Shown piece by piece: positions 16,650 to 25,960 of a stretch of 64,000 nt of DNA. The stretch is from NCBI GenBank assembly GCA_963813415.1, contig CAWEYW010000015.1, positions 96,886 to 160,885 on the forward strand, written 5' to 3'. Source of the stretch: CAIWHR01 sp963813415 (GTDB lineage: Bacteria > Pseudomonadota > Gammaproteobacteria > Burkholderiales > Casimicrobiaceae). A model generated the notes under the pieces. That model ran no database searches and was not told where the DNA came from. It saw only the letters and a program-made list of their open reading frames with translations. The position numbers and the translations under genes were made by a program. Within the stretch, counting starts at the first letter, position 1; each line of letters starts with the position of its first letter.

Positions 16650-17923
16650 GCCGCAACGACGAACTCTTCCTGCGTGCGCAGCGCACCATTCCGGCCGGCG
16701 TGAACTCGCCCGTGCGCGCGTTCCGCTCCGTGGGCGGCACGCCGCGATTCTTCGTGCGTGGGCAGGGCGCGTACCTGTGGGACGCCGACGGCACGCGCTA
16801 CATCGATTACGTGGGCTCGTGGGGCCCGGCAATCCTGGGGCACGCGCACCGCGACGTCGTGCGCGCGGTGCAGGAGACGGCGGCGAACGGCCTTTCGTTC
16901 GGCGCGCCGACGGAGCTCGAGATCGAGCTTGCGGAGACGCTGTGCGCACGCGTCCCGTCGATGGACATGGTGCGCCTGGTCTCGTCGGGCACCGAAGCGA
17001 CGATGTCGGCGCTGCGGCTCGCACGCGGCTTCACCGGACGCAGCAAGATCGTGAAGTTCGAAGGCTGCTATCACGGCCACGGTGACAGCCTGCTCGTGAA
17101 GGCGGGCTCGGGTGCGCTGACGTTCGGCCAACCTTCGTCGGCCGGGGTACCGCCGGCGATCGCCAACGAGACCATCGTGCTGCCGTACAACGATCTCGAC
17201 GCGGTGGAGGCGGCGTTCCGTGCGGAGGCCGACGGCATCGCGTGCATCATCGTCGAGCCGGTGGTGGGCAACATGAACCTGATCGCGCCCGCCCCGGGAT
17301 TCCTGCAGCGCCTGCGCGACGTGTGCGACCGCTTCGGCGCGCTGCTGATCTTCGACGAGGTGATGACCGGCTTCCGCGTCCATCCGCAGGGCGCGCAGGG
17401 CCTGTACGGGATCACGCCCGACCTCACCACGCTCGGCAAGGTCATCGGCGGTGGCATGCCCGTCGGTGCCTTCGGCGGCCGGCGTGTCGTCATGGAGCAG
17501 ATCGCGCCGCTCGGCCCCGTCTACCAGGCGGGCACGCTCTCGGGTAATCCCGTTGCCGTGGCAGCGGGCCTTGCAACGCTGCGCGCGATCGCCGCGCCCG
17601 GTTTCTACGAGCGGCTCTCGATGCACACGCTGGCGCTGATGGACGGGCTCGAGGATGCGGCGCGCGCGGCCGGCGTGCCGTTCAGCGCACAGGCGATCGG
17701 CGGCATGTTCGGCATCTATTTCGCGGAGCGCGTGCCCGCTACCTACGACGCGGTCATGGCCACCGACAAGGCGCGCTTCAACCGTTTCTTCCACGCCATG
17801 CTGGAGCGCGGCGTGTATCTCGCACCTTCGGCCTTCGAAGCCGGCTTCGTGTCGGCCGCGCACACGCCGGAAATCATCGCCGAAACCTTGCGCATCGCCG
17901 ACGGCTGTTTCCGCGCGCTCTGA
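16646..17923 (+). CDS. hemL: Glutamate-1-semialdehyde 2,1-aminomutase
   Basis: PLP enzyme converting glutamate-1-semialdehyde to 5-aminolevulinate, the start of tetrapyrrole synthesis by the C5 route. 425 residues, standard length. Motifs: PGGVNSP-type IPAGVNSPVRAF, VSSGTEATMSA, FEGCYHGHGD, LIFDEVMTGFR and the PLP lysine in TTLGKVIGGGMPVGAFGG. ATG 16646 overlaps the thiE stop. Supplies heme for, among others, the nearby oxidase. Confidence 0.96.
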   Translation: MSRNDELFLRAQRTIPAGVNSPVRAFRSVGGTPRFFVRGQGAYLWDADGTRYIDYVGSWGPAILGHAHRDVVRAVQETAANGLSFGAPTELEIELAETLCARVPSMDMVRLVSSGTEATMSALRLARGFTGRSKIVKFEGCYHGHGDSLLVKAGSGALTFGQPSSAGVPPAIANETIVLPYNDLDAVEAAFRAEADGIACIIVEPVVGNMNLIAPAPGFLQRLRDVCDRFGALLIFDEVMTGFRVHPQGAQGLYGITPDLTTLGKVIGGGMPVGAFGGRRVVMEQIAPLGPVYQAGTLSGNPVAVAAGLATLRAIAAPGFYERLSMHTLALMDGLEDAARAAGVPFSAQAIGGMFGIYFAERVPATYDAVMATDKARFNRFFHAMLERGVYLAPSAFEAGFVSAAHTPEIIAETLRIADGCFRAL

Positions 17924-17929
17924 AGCGAT

Positions 17930-17952
17930 GCGTCGGCGAGAGGGGCCGACGC
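17930..17952. terminator. Hairpin after hemL (weak terminator candidate)
   Basis: Eight-base stem GCGTCGGC/GCCGACGC with a 7-base loop, seven bases after the hemL stop. No T tract follows, so it is at best a rho-assisted or 3' end-stabilising element. Confidence 0.35.
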
Positions 17953-18014
17953 GTGAGGTCTCGCCGATGGTGTCCCGGCGTGCGCAGCCCGCAGTCCGCG
18001 TATAACCTTTGGCG

Positions 18015-19715
18015 ATGACTTCAGCAAAGGAGTGGGCAAGCCGGGGGACGCGCCTCCTCGCCGCCGGCGCCTTCGGCGAGGCGCAGCAATGCTTCGAAAG
18101 CGCGATCCGTCTCGAGCCGCGCCACAGCACGCACTGGGCGCTTCTCGGCAAATGCCAGGCGATGCTCGCGGGCTACCATGCCGCGGAGGAGGCGCTCGCC
18201 AGGGCATGCAGTCTCGATCCGCGAGCCGCCTTTCCGTACGTGTGGCTCGGTCACGCGCTGCGCGAGCAAAACAGGCCGGATGCAGCCGTTGCCGCGTTCG
18301 AACGCGCGGCGGCACTGGAACCGGACAACGTGAACGCTGCGATCGGCGCCGCCCTGGTGATGCCGGTGGTTTATCGGGACCTGGCGGAAATCGATCGTTG
18401 GCGCGAACGATACCGCGCCGGCCTCGAACGGCTGCTCGCCGACACGGCATGCGCACCCGGATGGGCGCGATCCATACTCAAGCTCGAGTGGAGCAATTTC
18501 TATCTCGCCTATCAGGGCGGCAATGATCGCCAGCTGCAGGCCGCGTACAGCGACTTCATCGCCGGGCTGCTGGCGCGGATCGTTCCGGAATGGCAGGCCG
18601 ACATCAGGTCGGCGCGGCCACCGGACCGCAGGATCCATGTTGGTTTCGTGTCGTCACACCTGCGCAACCACACCGTCGCCGATTACTTCGGCGCGTGGAT
18701 CACCGACCTCCCTCGCGACCGCTTCCATGTGGCGGCGTACTACACGGGCCACGGGAGCGGCGCACGCACGGAGGAATTCCGGGCGGCGGCGGACCACTTC
18801 GAGCAGTTGCCCGATGACGTGCACCGGATTGCATCGGTGCTGCGCGCGCAGAATCTGGACGTGATCGTGTATCCCGACGTGGGGATGTCGCCGCTCGACC
18901 AGCTGCTCTGCAATCTGCGTCTTGCGCGGACGCAACTCGCCGCATGGGGTCATCCGGTGACCACCGGCAGTCGCCACATCGATGCGTATCTGTCATGTGC
19001 GGAGATGGAGCCGGAAAATGCCCACGACCACTATCGGGAGGAACTGCTGCTGCTTCCGGGCATCGGCGTCAACTATCGTGCGCCGCGCGCCCCGGGTGCG
19101 GCGGATCGCGCGCAGTTCAGGCTGTCCCCCGGTTCCCACGTGTACGCCTGTCCCCAGTCGCTGTTCAAAATTCATCCCGCTACCGACCCGCTTTTTCTGG
19201 ACATCATGGAACAGGACGCGCGTGCGGTGCTCGTGTTCGTCGCGGCGCCGTCCAAGGGCCAGACGGATGCCTTCATCGGTCGGATCACCGGAGGCATGGC
19301 ACGCCGAGGAATCGCGATGCGCAACCAGATCAAATTCCTCCCGAACCTCCCCCATGATGCGTTCCTCGGCTTGCTTGGCGTGGCCGACGTGATGATCGAC
19401 GCCCTGCACTGGAGCGGCGGCCGTACGGCCCTCGATGCGCTATCGGCAGGATTGCCCATCGTGACCCTGCCCGGAGCACAGATGCGCAGCCGGCAATCGG
19501 CCGCCATGCTGCGCATCATCGGACTCGAGGAGCTGATCGCGGGCAGCGCGGAGGATTACGTGTCGAAGGGCCTGCGCATCGCGGGAGATCGCGCGTATCG
19601 TTCCATGCTGTCGGCACGTATCCGGGAAGGACTTCCGAAGCTGTTCGGTCGGCACGAGCCCATCGCGGCGCTTGCTGCAGCGATCGAGCGCATCCATCGG
19701 CAACGCGCCCCCTGA
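18015..19715 (+). CDS. TPR/GT41-like glycosyltransferase, copy 2 (divergent subfamily)
   Basis: 566 residues: a short TPR region (about 10-130) and a GT41-like catalytic half from about 205 (IHVGFVSSHLRNHTV) to 555. It shares with the gene at 48924 a set of subfamily motifs not seen in the canonical copies: LAAWGHPVTTG, CPQSLFKIHP, DALHWSGG and MRSRQSAAMLR. These two therefore form a second group. No clear ribosome binding site precedes ATG 18015; TTG 18009 is an alternative, and TATAAC sits only nine bases upstream, so a leaderless message is possible. Role inferred: cytoplasmic protein or glycan glycosyltransferase. Confidence 0.8.
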   Translation: MTSAKEWASRGTRLLAAGAFGEAQQCFESAIRLEPRHSTHWALLGKCQAMLAGYHAAEEALARACSLDPRAAFPYVWLGHALREQNRPDAAVAAFERAAALEPDNVNAAIGAALVMPVVYRDLAEIDRWRERYRAGLERLLADTACAPGWARSILKLEWSNFYLAYQGGNDRQLQAAYSDFIAGLLARIVPEWQADIRSARPPDRRIHVGFVSSHLRNHTVADYFGAWITDLPRDRFHVAAYYTGHGSGARTEEFRAAADHFEQLPDDVHRIASVLRAQNLDVIVYPDVGMSPLDQLLCNLRLARTQLAAWGHPVTTGSRHIDAYLSCAEMEPENAHDHYREELLLLPGIGVNYRAPRAPGAADRAQFRLSPGSHVYACPQSLFKIHPATDPLFLDIMEQDARAVLVFVAAPSKGQTDAFIGRITGGMARRGIAMRNQIKFLPNLPHDAFLGLLGVADVMIDALHWSGGRTALDALSAGLPIVTLPGAQMRSRQSAAMLRIIGLEELIAGSAEDYVSKGLRIAGDRAYRSMLSARIREGLPKLFGRHEPIAALAAAIERIHRQRAP

Positions 19716-20204
19716 GCCCGGTGTGGCGCACGGCGCGAGCTTACGCCCCGGCGCACAACAACCCTGGCGCCATGCAACGTGGACAACGAGTTGCCCAAGA
19801 CGGTGACCGAGTTCCGAAGGGCGATGGAATTCCGCCTGACGCCACCATGCCGAAGCGCACCTTGCGCAGGGAAATCCGTCACGGGCGACCGTGCGGCGTG
19901 GTACCCGCGCATGCGTGTGTTTCACCAAGGCACGTTCGGCGACTGATCGCCTGTGATCGCTCGTGTCGGCAGCGATTTGCAGGCCGCCGTCCGCGCTCAC
20001 CTGGAGACGTTCCGGCGGTATGCATCAGGAATCGTCGTGATGTGGCGACAGGCGGGGGTCGCGTCGTGCACTGGCGACAGGTGCGTCTGAAATGCGTTGC
20101 AGCGCTTCGATCCGCGTTGCTATCCTGAGCTTCGCTACCTCGCCATGCTATGATTATCGATTAATTTTTAGGCAGTCGATGCCGCCCATCGACTCTGCGC
20201 AAAC
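19716..20204 (+). other. 489-base gap before the T2SS operon
   Basis: No gene is supported: the only open frame (19721-20128) has arginine/cysteine-rich shadow composition and no homology that I recognise. The last 60 bases become AT-rich, with a -10-like TATGAT at 20149-20154 and an A/T run to 20169, which probably marks the gspE promoter region; I find no good -35 at normal spacing. Confidence 0.5.
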
Positions 20205-21905
20205 GTGAACGCGCCTGTCCACAAACGTCTTGGTGAGCTGCTGATCGAGCGCGGAAAGCTCGATCCGGCCGGGCTCGAGCGCGCGCTCCGGTTGCAGCAG
20301 GAAAGCACCGACAAGCTCGGCAGCCTGCTCGTGACCCTCGGCCTGTGCGCGCAGCGCGACGTTGCGGAAGCGCTCGCGGTGCAGCTCGGCCTGCCGCTCG
20401 TCGAGCCGTCCGGGTATCCGGAATTTCCCATTCTCGAAGAACGCATCTCGGCGCGCTTCCTGCGCGAGGCGCGTGCGCTGCCGGTGCGCGAGGACGAGCG
20501 CGAGCTCGCCCTCGCCATGGCCGATCCCACCGACGATTACACGATCAGCGCGTTCCGCATGGTGACGGGCCGCGAGGTCCGACCCCTGGTCGCGATTCCC
20601 ACCGAGCTCGATGCGGCGCTCGAGCGGCTCTACGGTGCGGGCAAGTCCGCGCTCGGCCAGATCGTCGGCGACGTGGAGCAGCGCGTCGACGATCTCGCGT
20701 TCGATGCGGACGTCCAGCAGCTCAAGGATCTTGCTTCCGAGGCGCCGGTCATCCGCCTGGTATCGCTGATCATCACCAATGCCCTCGAGATGCGCGCTTC
20801 CGACATCCACATCGAGCCGTTCGAGAACCGGCTCGTGGTGCGCTACCGGATCGACGGCGTGCTGCACGAGGTGGAGTCGCCGCCGCGCCGCTTCTCGGCG
20901 GCGGTGATCTCGCGCATCAAGATCATGGCCAACCTCGACATCGCCGAGCGGCGGCTGCCGCAGGACGGGCGCATCCGCCTGCGTGTGCAGGGCAAGGAGA
21001 TCGACCTGCGCGTGTCGACCGTGCCGACCATGCACGGGGAATCCGTCGTCATGCGGATCCTCGACAAGGGCGGCGTCGCGCTCGACTTCAAGCGTCTCGG
21101 CTTCGAGGACGACACCCTCAAGGCGTTCCTCGACGTGCTCATGGAGCCCCACGGCATCCTGCTCGTGACCGGCCCGACCGGTTCCGGCAAGACGACGACG
21201 CTGTACACGGCGCTCGAGCGGCTCAACCAGCCCGACGTGAAGATCCTCACGGTCGAGGATCCGGTCGAGTACCAGATGCCCGGCATCAACCAGATCCAGG
21301 TGAAGCCGCAGATCGATCTCACCTTCGCCAACGCGCTGCGCTCCATCGTCCGGCAGGACCCGGACGTGATCATGATCGGCGAGATCCGCGACCTGGAGAC
21401 CGCACAGATCGCGGTGCAGTCGGCGCTGACCGGGCACCTGGTGCTGTCGACCGTGCACACCAACGACGCGGCGTCGACGGTCAACCGTCTGCTCGACATG
21501 GGTGTCGAGGATTACCTCCTCACGTCGACCGTCATCGGCATCCTCGCGCAACGCCTGGTGCGCACCCTGTGCGTGCATTGCAAGGAGCCGTACACTGCGC
21601 TCCCCGAGCTCGTCGAGCAGTTCGATCTCCAGCGCGTCGCGCCGCCCGGCCCCATCACGCTGCATCGCGCCAAGGGCTGTCCGCAGTGTGCGCAAACCGG
21701 CTACAGCGGACGGATGAGCATCCTCGAGATGCTGCCCATGACCGACCCGCTGCGCAGCCTGGTGATGAAGCACGCCACTTCCACGGACCTGCGCAACGAG
21801 GCGATCCGCGGCGGCATGCGCACGATGTACGAGGACGGACTGCGCAAGGCCGTGCGCGGCGTCACCACGTTCGAGGAAGTGCTGCGCGTCACGCGCGAGT
21901 CCTGA
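20205..21905 (+). CDS. gspE: Type II secretion ATPase GspE
   Basis: Hexameric cytoplasmic ATPase that powers pseudopilus assembly. 566 residues: N1E domain (RLGELLIERGKLD...), N2E domain, then the ATPase core with RASDIHIEPFENR, Walker A GPTGSGKTTT near residue 325, Asp box ILTVEDPVEYQ, Walker B VIMIGEIRD and His box STVHTNDA. The zinc tetracysteine site is CVHC...CPQC. Starts with GTG. First gene of the operon; gspF follows after 23 bases. Confidence 0.96.
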   Translation: MNAPVHKRLGELLIERGKLDPAGLERALRLQQESTDKLGSLLVTLGLCAQRDVAEALAVQLGLPLVEPSGYPEFPILEERISARFLREARALPVREDERELALAMADPTDDYTISAFRMVTGREVRPLVAIPTELDAALERLYGAGKSALGQIVGDVEQRVDDLAFDADVQQLKDLASEAPVIRLVSLIITNALEMRASDIHIEPFENRLVVRYRIDGVLHEVESPPRRFSAAVISRIKIMANLDIAERRLPQDGRIRLRVQGKEIDLRVSTVPTMHGESVVMRILDKGGVALDFKRLGFEDDTLKAFLDVLMEPHGILLVTGPTGSGKTTTLYTALERLNQPDVKILTVEDPVEYQMPGINQIQVKPQIDLTFANALRSIVRQDPDVIMIGEIRDLETAQIAVQSALTGHLVLSTVHTNDAASTVNRLLDMGVEDYLLTSTVIGILAQRLVRTLCVHCKEPYTALPELVEQFDLQRVAPPGPITLHRAKGCPQCAQTGYSGRMSILEMLPMTDPLRSLVMKHATSTDLRNEAIRGGMRTMYEDGLRKAVRGVTTFEEVLRVTRES

Positions 21906-21928
21906 GACACGCCGCGGAGACCAGCGCA

Positions 21929-23170
21929 ATGCCTCTCTACCATTACCGGGCCGTCGACGCCGCAGGCGCGGTTGCGATGGGCGAGCTCGAGGCCGCCAAC
22001 GAGAGCGAGATCGTCGAGCGCCTGCGCGATCAGGGCATGCTGCCGATGCAGGTCGGGCCGGCAGCGGCGGGACGCGGGGCTGCCGTCACAACCGCGGGCG
22101 CGGCGCCGGCGCGCCGACCGTTCTGGCTTTCGAAGACCGTCACGCGCGACCAGGTCGGCAACCTCACGCGCGAGCTCGCGACGCTGCTGCGCGCCGGACT
22201 GCCGCTCGATCGCGCGCTGGAGCTCCTGATCCAGCTCGCGCCTTCGCCGGCGGTCGGTGCGCTGCTCCAAGGAATCCGCGACGAGGTGCGCGGCGGCAAG
22301 TCGCTGTCGCAGGCGCTGGATGCGCGCCGCGAGGTCTTCTCCCGGTTCTATGTGAACATCGTGCGTGCGGGCGAAGCGGGCGGCGCTCTCGGCGTGGTGC
22401 TCACGCGCCTCGCCGACACCATGGAGCGCAACAAGGAACTGCGCGACAGCGTGACGGCGGCACTGATCTACCCGTCGATCCTCATCCTGGTCGCCGTGGC
22501 CTCGGTGATGGTGCTGCTCGTCTACGTCGTGCCGCAATTCGAGCAGACTTTCGCCCAGGCGGGCAAGGCGCTGCCCCTCGCGACGCAGATCGTTGTCGTC
22601 GTGGGTCGCTTCCTGCGCAGCTGGTGGTGGGCGCTGCTCGCCGGTATCGTGCTGTTCGTCATCGCCACACGCCGTCACCTGCGCCAACCCGCGGCGCGCC
22701 GGCGCTGGGATGGCCGCATGCTGCGCCTGCCGCTCATCGGCGATCTGCTGGTCAAGGTCGAGGTCGCGCGGTTCGCACGGACGTTGGCGACGCTGCTCGC
22801 CAACGGCGTCACGCTGCTCGCCGGCCTCGGCATCGTCAAGGAAACCCTGGGCAACGTGGTGCTCGCCGGCGCGCTCGATGGCGTCACGGCGCGGCTGCGC
22901 GAAGGCAAGGGCTTCGGGCGGCCGCTCGTCGAAACCGGGCTGTATCCGCGACTCGCGACGCAGATGATCCTCGTGGGCGAGGAGTCCGGGCGGCTCGAGG
23001 AAATGCTGACCCGCGTCGCCGAGGTCTATGACCGCGAGGTGCAGGTGTCCATCAAGCGCTTCCTCGCGATCCTCGAGCCGGTGCTGATCCTCAGTCTCGC
23101 GGTGATGATCGGGGGCATCGTGTTCTCGATCCTCCTCGGGGTCATGGGCATGAGCGAACTTGTGCAGTGA
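21929..23170 (+). CDS. gspF: Type II secretion inner-membrane platform protein GspF
   Basis: 413 residues, three membrane spans and two T2SSF cytoplasmic repeats. First repeat contains LTRELATLLRAGLPLDRALELL and IVRAGEAGG; second contains FARTLATLLANGVTLL and LVGEESGRLEEML. These paired GE-G motifs define the family. ATG 21929 was chosen because it gives the standard start PLYHYRAVDAAG; the open frame extends far upstream through gspE without meaning. Confidence 0.95.
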   Translation: MPLYHYRAVDAAGAVAMGELEAANESEIVERLRDQGMLPMQVGPAAAGRGAAVTTAGAAPARRPFWLSKTVTRDQVGNLTRELATLLRAGLPLDRALELLIQLAPSPAVGALLQGIRDEVRGGKSLSQALDARREVFSRFYVNIVRAGEAGGALGVVLTRLADTMERNKELRDSVTAALIYPSILILVAVASVMVLLVYVVPQFEQTFAQAGKALPLATQIVVVVGRFLRSWWWALLAGIVLFVIATRRHLRQPAARRRWDGRMLRLPLIGDLLVKVEVARFARTLATLLANGVTLLAGLGIVKETLGNVVLAGALDGVTARLREGKGFGRPLVETGLYPRLATQMILVGEESGRLEEMLTRVAEVYDREVQVSIKRFLAILEPVLILSLAVMIGGIVFSILLGVMGMSELVQ

Positions 23171-23244
23171 CGGCAGTCTAAAGTCCGGCAACCGCCCAAA
23201 AGGCGCGCCTCGCGCGCGCTCCATCAAGAGCAAAGGAATTTGCC

Positions 23245-23700
23245 ATGCGTTCGACTTCCATCCGCCTTCGCGGCGCCACGGCGCGCCCCCGGCTGCAACG
23301 GGGCATGACGCTCATCGAGATTCTGGTCGTGCTCGTCCTGATTGCCGTAGTGATGGGCGTGGTCGGCGGGAATTTCATCGGCAAGGGCGAGAAAGCCAAG
23401 GCCGACGCCGCGCGCATCGAAATCGGCCAGATCGCGCAGGCTCTCGATCTCTACAAGCTCGAGGTTGGCCGCTATCCGACCACGCAGGAGGGCTTGCAGG
23501 CGCTGGTGCAGGCGCCCGCCGGGGCCAGCAACTGGAACGGCCCCTACTGGAAGAAGTCCAGCGTGCCGAAGGATCCGTGGGGCAACGAATACAAGTACGC
23601 CTCCCCAGGCAGCACCGCCCCCTACGAGATCGTGTCGCTTGGCGCGGACGGCAAGGAAGGCGGCGAGGGGGTCGACAAGGACATCTCGAGCACGCAGTGA
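23245..23700 (+). CDS. gspG: Major pseudopilin GspG
   Basis: Main subunit of the secretion pseudopilus. 151 residues with a class III signal: cleavage expected after Gly20 to leave MTLIEIL with glutamate at +5, then a hydrophobic helix. The globular part has YPTTQEGLQALV and the C-terminal calcium-site region KDPWGNEYKY and IVSLGADGKEGGEG. AAAGGAA precedes ATG 23245. It is followed after 61 bases by a glycosyltransferase gene, not by gspH as is usual. Confidence 0.96.
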   Translation: MRSTSIRLRGATARPRLQRGMTLIEILVVLVLIAVVMGVVGGNFIGKGEKAKADAARIEIGQIAQALDLYKLEVGRYPTTQEGLQALVQAPAGASNWNGPYWKKSSVPKDPWGNEYKYASPGSTAPYEIVSLGADGKEGGEGVDKDISSTQ

Positions 23701-23761
23701 TGCGCACGCGGTTGCCGGCGCCTGCCCCGCGCGCTACTGCCTGCTTCGTGGCGCTGAACGG

Positions 23762-25495
23762 ATGACCGCCCTCGACCCGCGCCTGCGCGATCAGCTACTG
23801 GCCGCGGGACTCGCCAATCAGCGGCGAGGCGAATTCGCCGCTGCGGAGCAGTGCTACAAGGCCGTGCTGGCGCAGGAGCCGCGCGACCCCGACGCGTTGT
23901 ATCGGATGGGTGTGCTGGCCCTGCAATGCGCCAATGCGACGGGCGCGATGCACTACCTTCGCCAGGCGCGCGCCGTGCGCGAGCTCGATGCCGATGGCTG
24001 GTACAACCTCGGCATGGCCTGCACGCTCGACTACGTGTTCGACGATGCGCAGGCCGCATTCGCGCGGGCGCTCGAGCTCGACCCGACGCACGCCTCCGCC
24101 GCGGTCTCGCTCGGCAATATCCACAAGCTGCTCGGCCGTCCGGGTGAAGCGGCGCACGCATACCTGATGGCGGTCGCCTCGCCGCGCGCCGGGCCGACGC
24201 TGTTCAGCCAGCTCCTCGTCGGCCTGCATACCAATCCGGCGGTGACCGCTGAGCAACTCTTTGCGCTGCACCGCGAATGGGCCCGACGTTACGCCGAGCC
24301 GCTCTATCCGCGTGAAGCGCGCTTCGCCAACGTTGCGGATCCGGCGCGACGCCTGCGGGTCGGTCTCGTCTCGCCCAAATTCACGGCCGACATCGTCGGT
24401 CACTTCCTGCGTACGGTGCTGCCGCCGCTGGCCGCGCTGGCGGACCTCTACCTGTATCACGCCGGCACCGGACATGATTGGGTCACCCAGGAGCTCGCGC
24501 AGGCGCCCGTGCAATGGCGCAGCATTGCCGCACTCGACGACGCCGCGGCGGCAGCCCTCGTCACCCGCGACCGCATCGATGTTCTGGTCGATCTGGCGGG
24601 ACATGCTCCCGGCAACCGGCTGCTGCTCTTCGCGCGCCGGCCGGCGCCGGTGCAGGTCACGTGGCTCGATTACTTCGACACCACCGGACTGGCGACAATG
24701 GACGCGCTGGTGAGCGACGCGGTGAGCACGCCGCCCGATCTCGTCGAGGGCGGCGTGCAGCGCTTCACCGAGCGCGTTGTCTACCTTCCGCACACGCGTC
24801 TTTGTTATGCGCCGCCACCCTTCGCCCCCGCCGTCGCGCCCCTGCCGGCGATGGACACGGGGCAGGTCACGTTCGGCTGCTTCGGCCGGGTGGACAAGAT
24901 GCTGCCCGAGGTCCTTGCGCTCTGGTCGCGCGTGCTCGACGCGGTACCGCGCTCCACCCTGCGCCTCAAGAACGGCGGCTGTGAAGCGGCGCCCGTGCGC
25001 GAGAGGATCGTGGCCTGCTTCGCCGCGCATGGCATCGCGTCCGAGCGCATCGCGTTTCGCGGCCCCGGGCCGCATGCGGCGATGCTGGCCGAGTACGCCA
25101 CGGTCGACATCGCCCTCGATACCTTCCCGTACAACGGCGGTGCCACGACGTGCGACGCGCTGTGGATGGGCATTCCCGTGGTCACCCTCGCCGGCGACAC
25201 CATGATTGCCCGCCAGGGAGCTTCCCTGCTCAGCGCGGCCGGTCACGCGGCCTGGGTAGCGACGGATGCGGCCACATACGTCCGCATCGCCAGGCAGCTC
25301 GCCGCCGACCTGCCCGCGCTTGCGGCAACGCGTGCTGCGCTGCGCGCGGCGTTGGCGTCCTCGCCCCTGTGCGATGGCACGGCGTTCGCACACGATCTCT
25401 TCGCGGCGCTGCAGCAGCAATGGATGCGCTGGTGCACCGAACGTGCGCAGCATGAGGCGGCTGGGTCTTCGCGCGTGCTGGAGATCGCACGATGA
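23762..25495 (+). CDS. TPR/GT41 glycosyltransferase embedded between gspG and gspH, copy 3
   Basis: 577 residues: four or five TPRs (about 8-145), then a GT41 catalytic region from about 195 (LRVGLVSPKFTADIVGHFL) to 565. Conserved parts include RPAPVQVTWLDYFDTTGL, FGCFGRVDKM, LRLKNGGCE and the nucleotide-binding stretch YNGGATTCDALWMGIPVVT. The region that normally holds the SSDF-HP motif is divergent (SPKFTADIVGH). ATG 23762 lies 61 bases after gspG and the stop overlaps the gspH start by four bases, so it is co-translated with T2SS genes. This placement suggests that a secretion component or substrate is glycosylated. Cytoplasmic; donor unknown. Confidence 0.86.
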   Translation: MTALDPRLRDQLLAAGLANQRRGEFAAAEQCYKAVLAQEPRDPDALYRMGVLALQCANATGAMHYLRQARAVRELDADGWYNLGMACTLDYVFDDAQAAFARALELDPTHASAAVSLGNIHKLLGRPGEAAHAYLMAVASPRAGPTLFSQLLVGLHTNPAVTAEQLFALHREWARRYAEPLYPREARFANVADPARRLRVGLVSPKFTADIVGHFLRTVLPPLAALADLYLYHAGTGHDWVTQELAQAPVQWRSIAALDDAAAAALVTRDRIDVLVDLAGHAPGNRLLLFARRPAPVQVTWLDYFDTTGLATMDALVSDAVSTPPDLVEGGVQRFTERVVYLPHTRLCYAPPPFAPAVAPLPAMDTGQVTFGCFGRVDKMLPEVLALWSRVLDAVPRSTLRLKNGGCEAAPVRERIVACFAAHGIASERIAFRGPGPHAAMLAEYATVDIALDTFPYNGGATTCDALWMGIPVVTLAGDTMIARQGASLLSAAGHAAWVATDAATYVRIARQLAADLPALAATRAALRAALASSPLCDGTAFAHDLFAALQQQWMRWCTERAQHEAAGSSRVLEIAR

Positions 25496-25956
25496 ACCGC
25501 CAGGCGACGTTCTGCGCGCAACCGCAGGGTGGGATGTCCTTGCTCGAGCTCCTGATCGTGCTGATGCTGATGGGCATCATCGCCGCCCTGACCCTTCCCG
25601 TATTCGGCGGCGGCGTGTCGACGACGCAGCTCAAGAGTGCGGCGCGCGAGATCGCCGCCGGGCTGCGGCTCGCGCGCAACGAGGCCGTGGCGAGTCGCCA
25701 CGAGACCGTGCTCACGCTCGATCTCGCGCAGCGCACTTTCCGCGTCGGCGGCGACCCGCGCACCCATACGCTGCCGCACGACATCGAGCTCAAGCTCTTC
25801 ACCGCGCAAAGCGATCTCGTGTCCGAGTCCGTCGGCGCCGTGCGCTTCTTTCCCGATGGCGGCTCGACGGGTGGCCGCGTGACGGTGGCCGCAGGAGAGC
25901 GCAAGTTCGACGTCGACATCGACTGGCTGACCGGCCGTGTGGCGATCGCGGAATAG
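25492..25956 (+). CDS. gspH: Minor pseudopilin GspH
   Basis: 154 residues. Prepilin peptidase site after Gly14 (QGG then MSLLELL, Glu at +5), hydrophobic helix LIVLMLMGIIAALTLPV, then a GspH-type globular domain including AAGLRLARNEAVASRHETV and AVRFFPDGGSTGGRVTV. ATG overlaps the stop of the embedded glycosyltransferase (ATGA). Confidence 0.93.
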   Translation: MNRQATFCAQPQGGMSLLELLIVLMLMGIIAALTLPVFGGGVSTTQLKSAAREIAAGLRLARNEAVASRHETVLTLDLAQRTFRVGGDPRTHTLPHDIELKLFTAQSDLVSESVGAVRFFPDGGSTGGRVTVAAGERKFDVDIDWLTGRVAIAE

Positions 25957-25960
25957 CGCC

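Noticed and set aside
18001..18006. TATAAC as a promoter -10 for the GT41 gene at 18015
   Set aside because: No -35 at normal spacing and only nine bases before the ATG; noted as a possible leaderless start but not supported enough to list as a promoter.
19721..20128. Possible 135-codon gene before gspE
   Set aside because: Arginine/cysteine-rich, no hydrophobic core, no ribosome binding site and no recognised motif; more likely non-coding.
20345..21928. N-terminal extension of gspF by more than 500 codons
   Set aside because: It is an out-of-frame shadow of gspE with extreme arginine content; gspF begins at 21929 with its family N-terminus.
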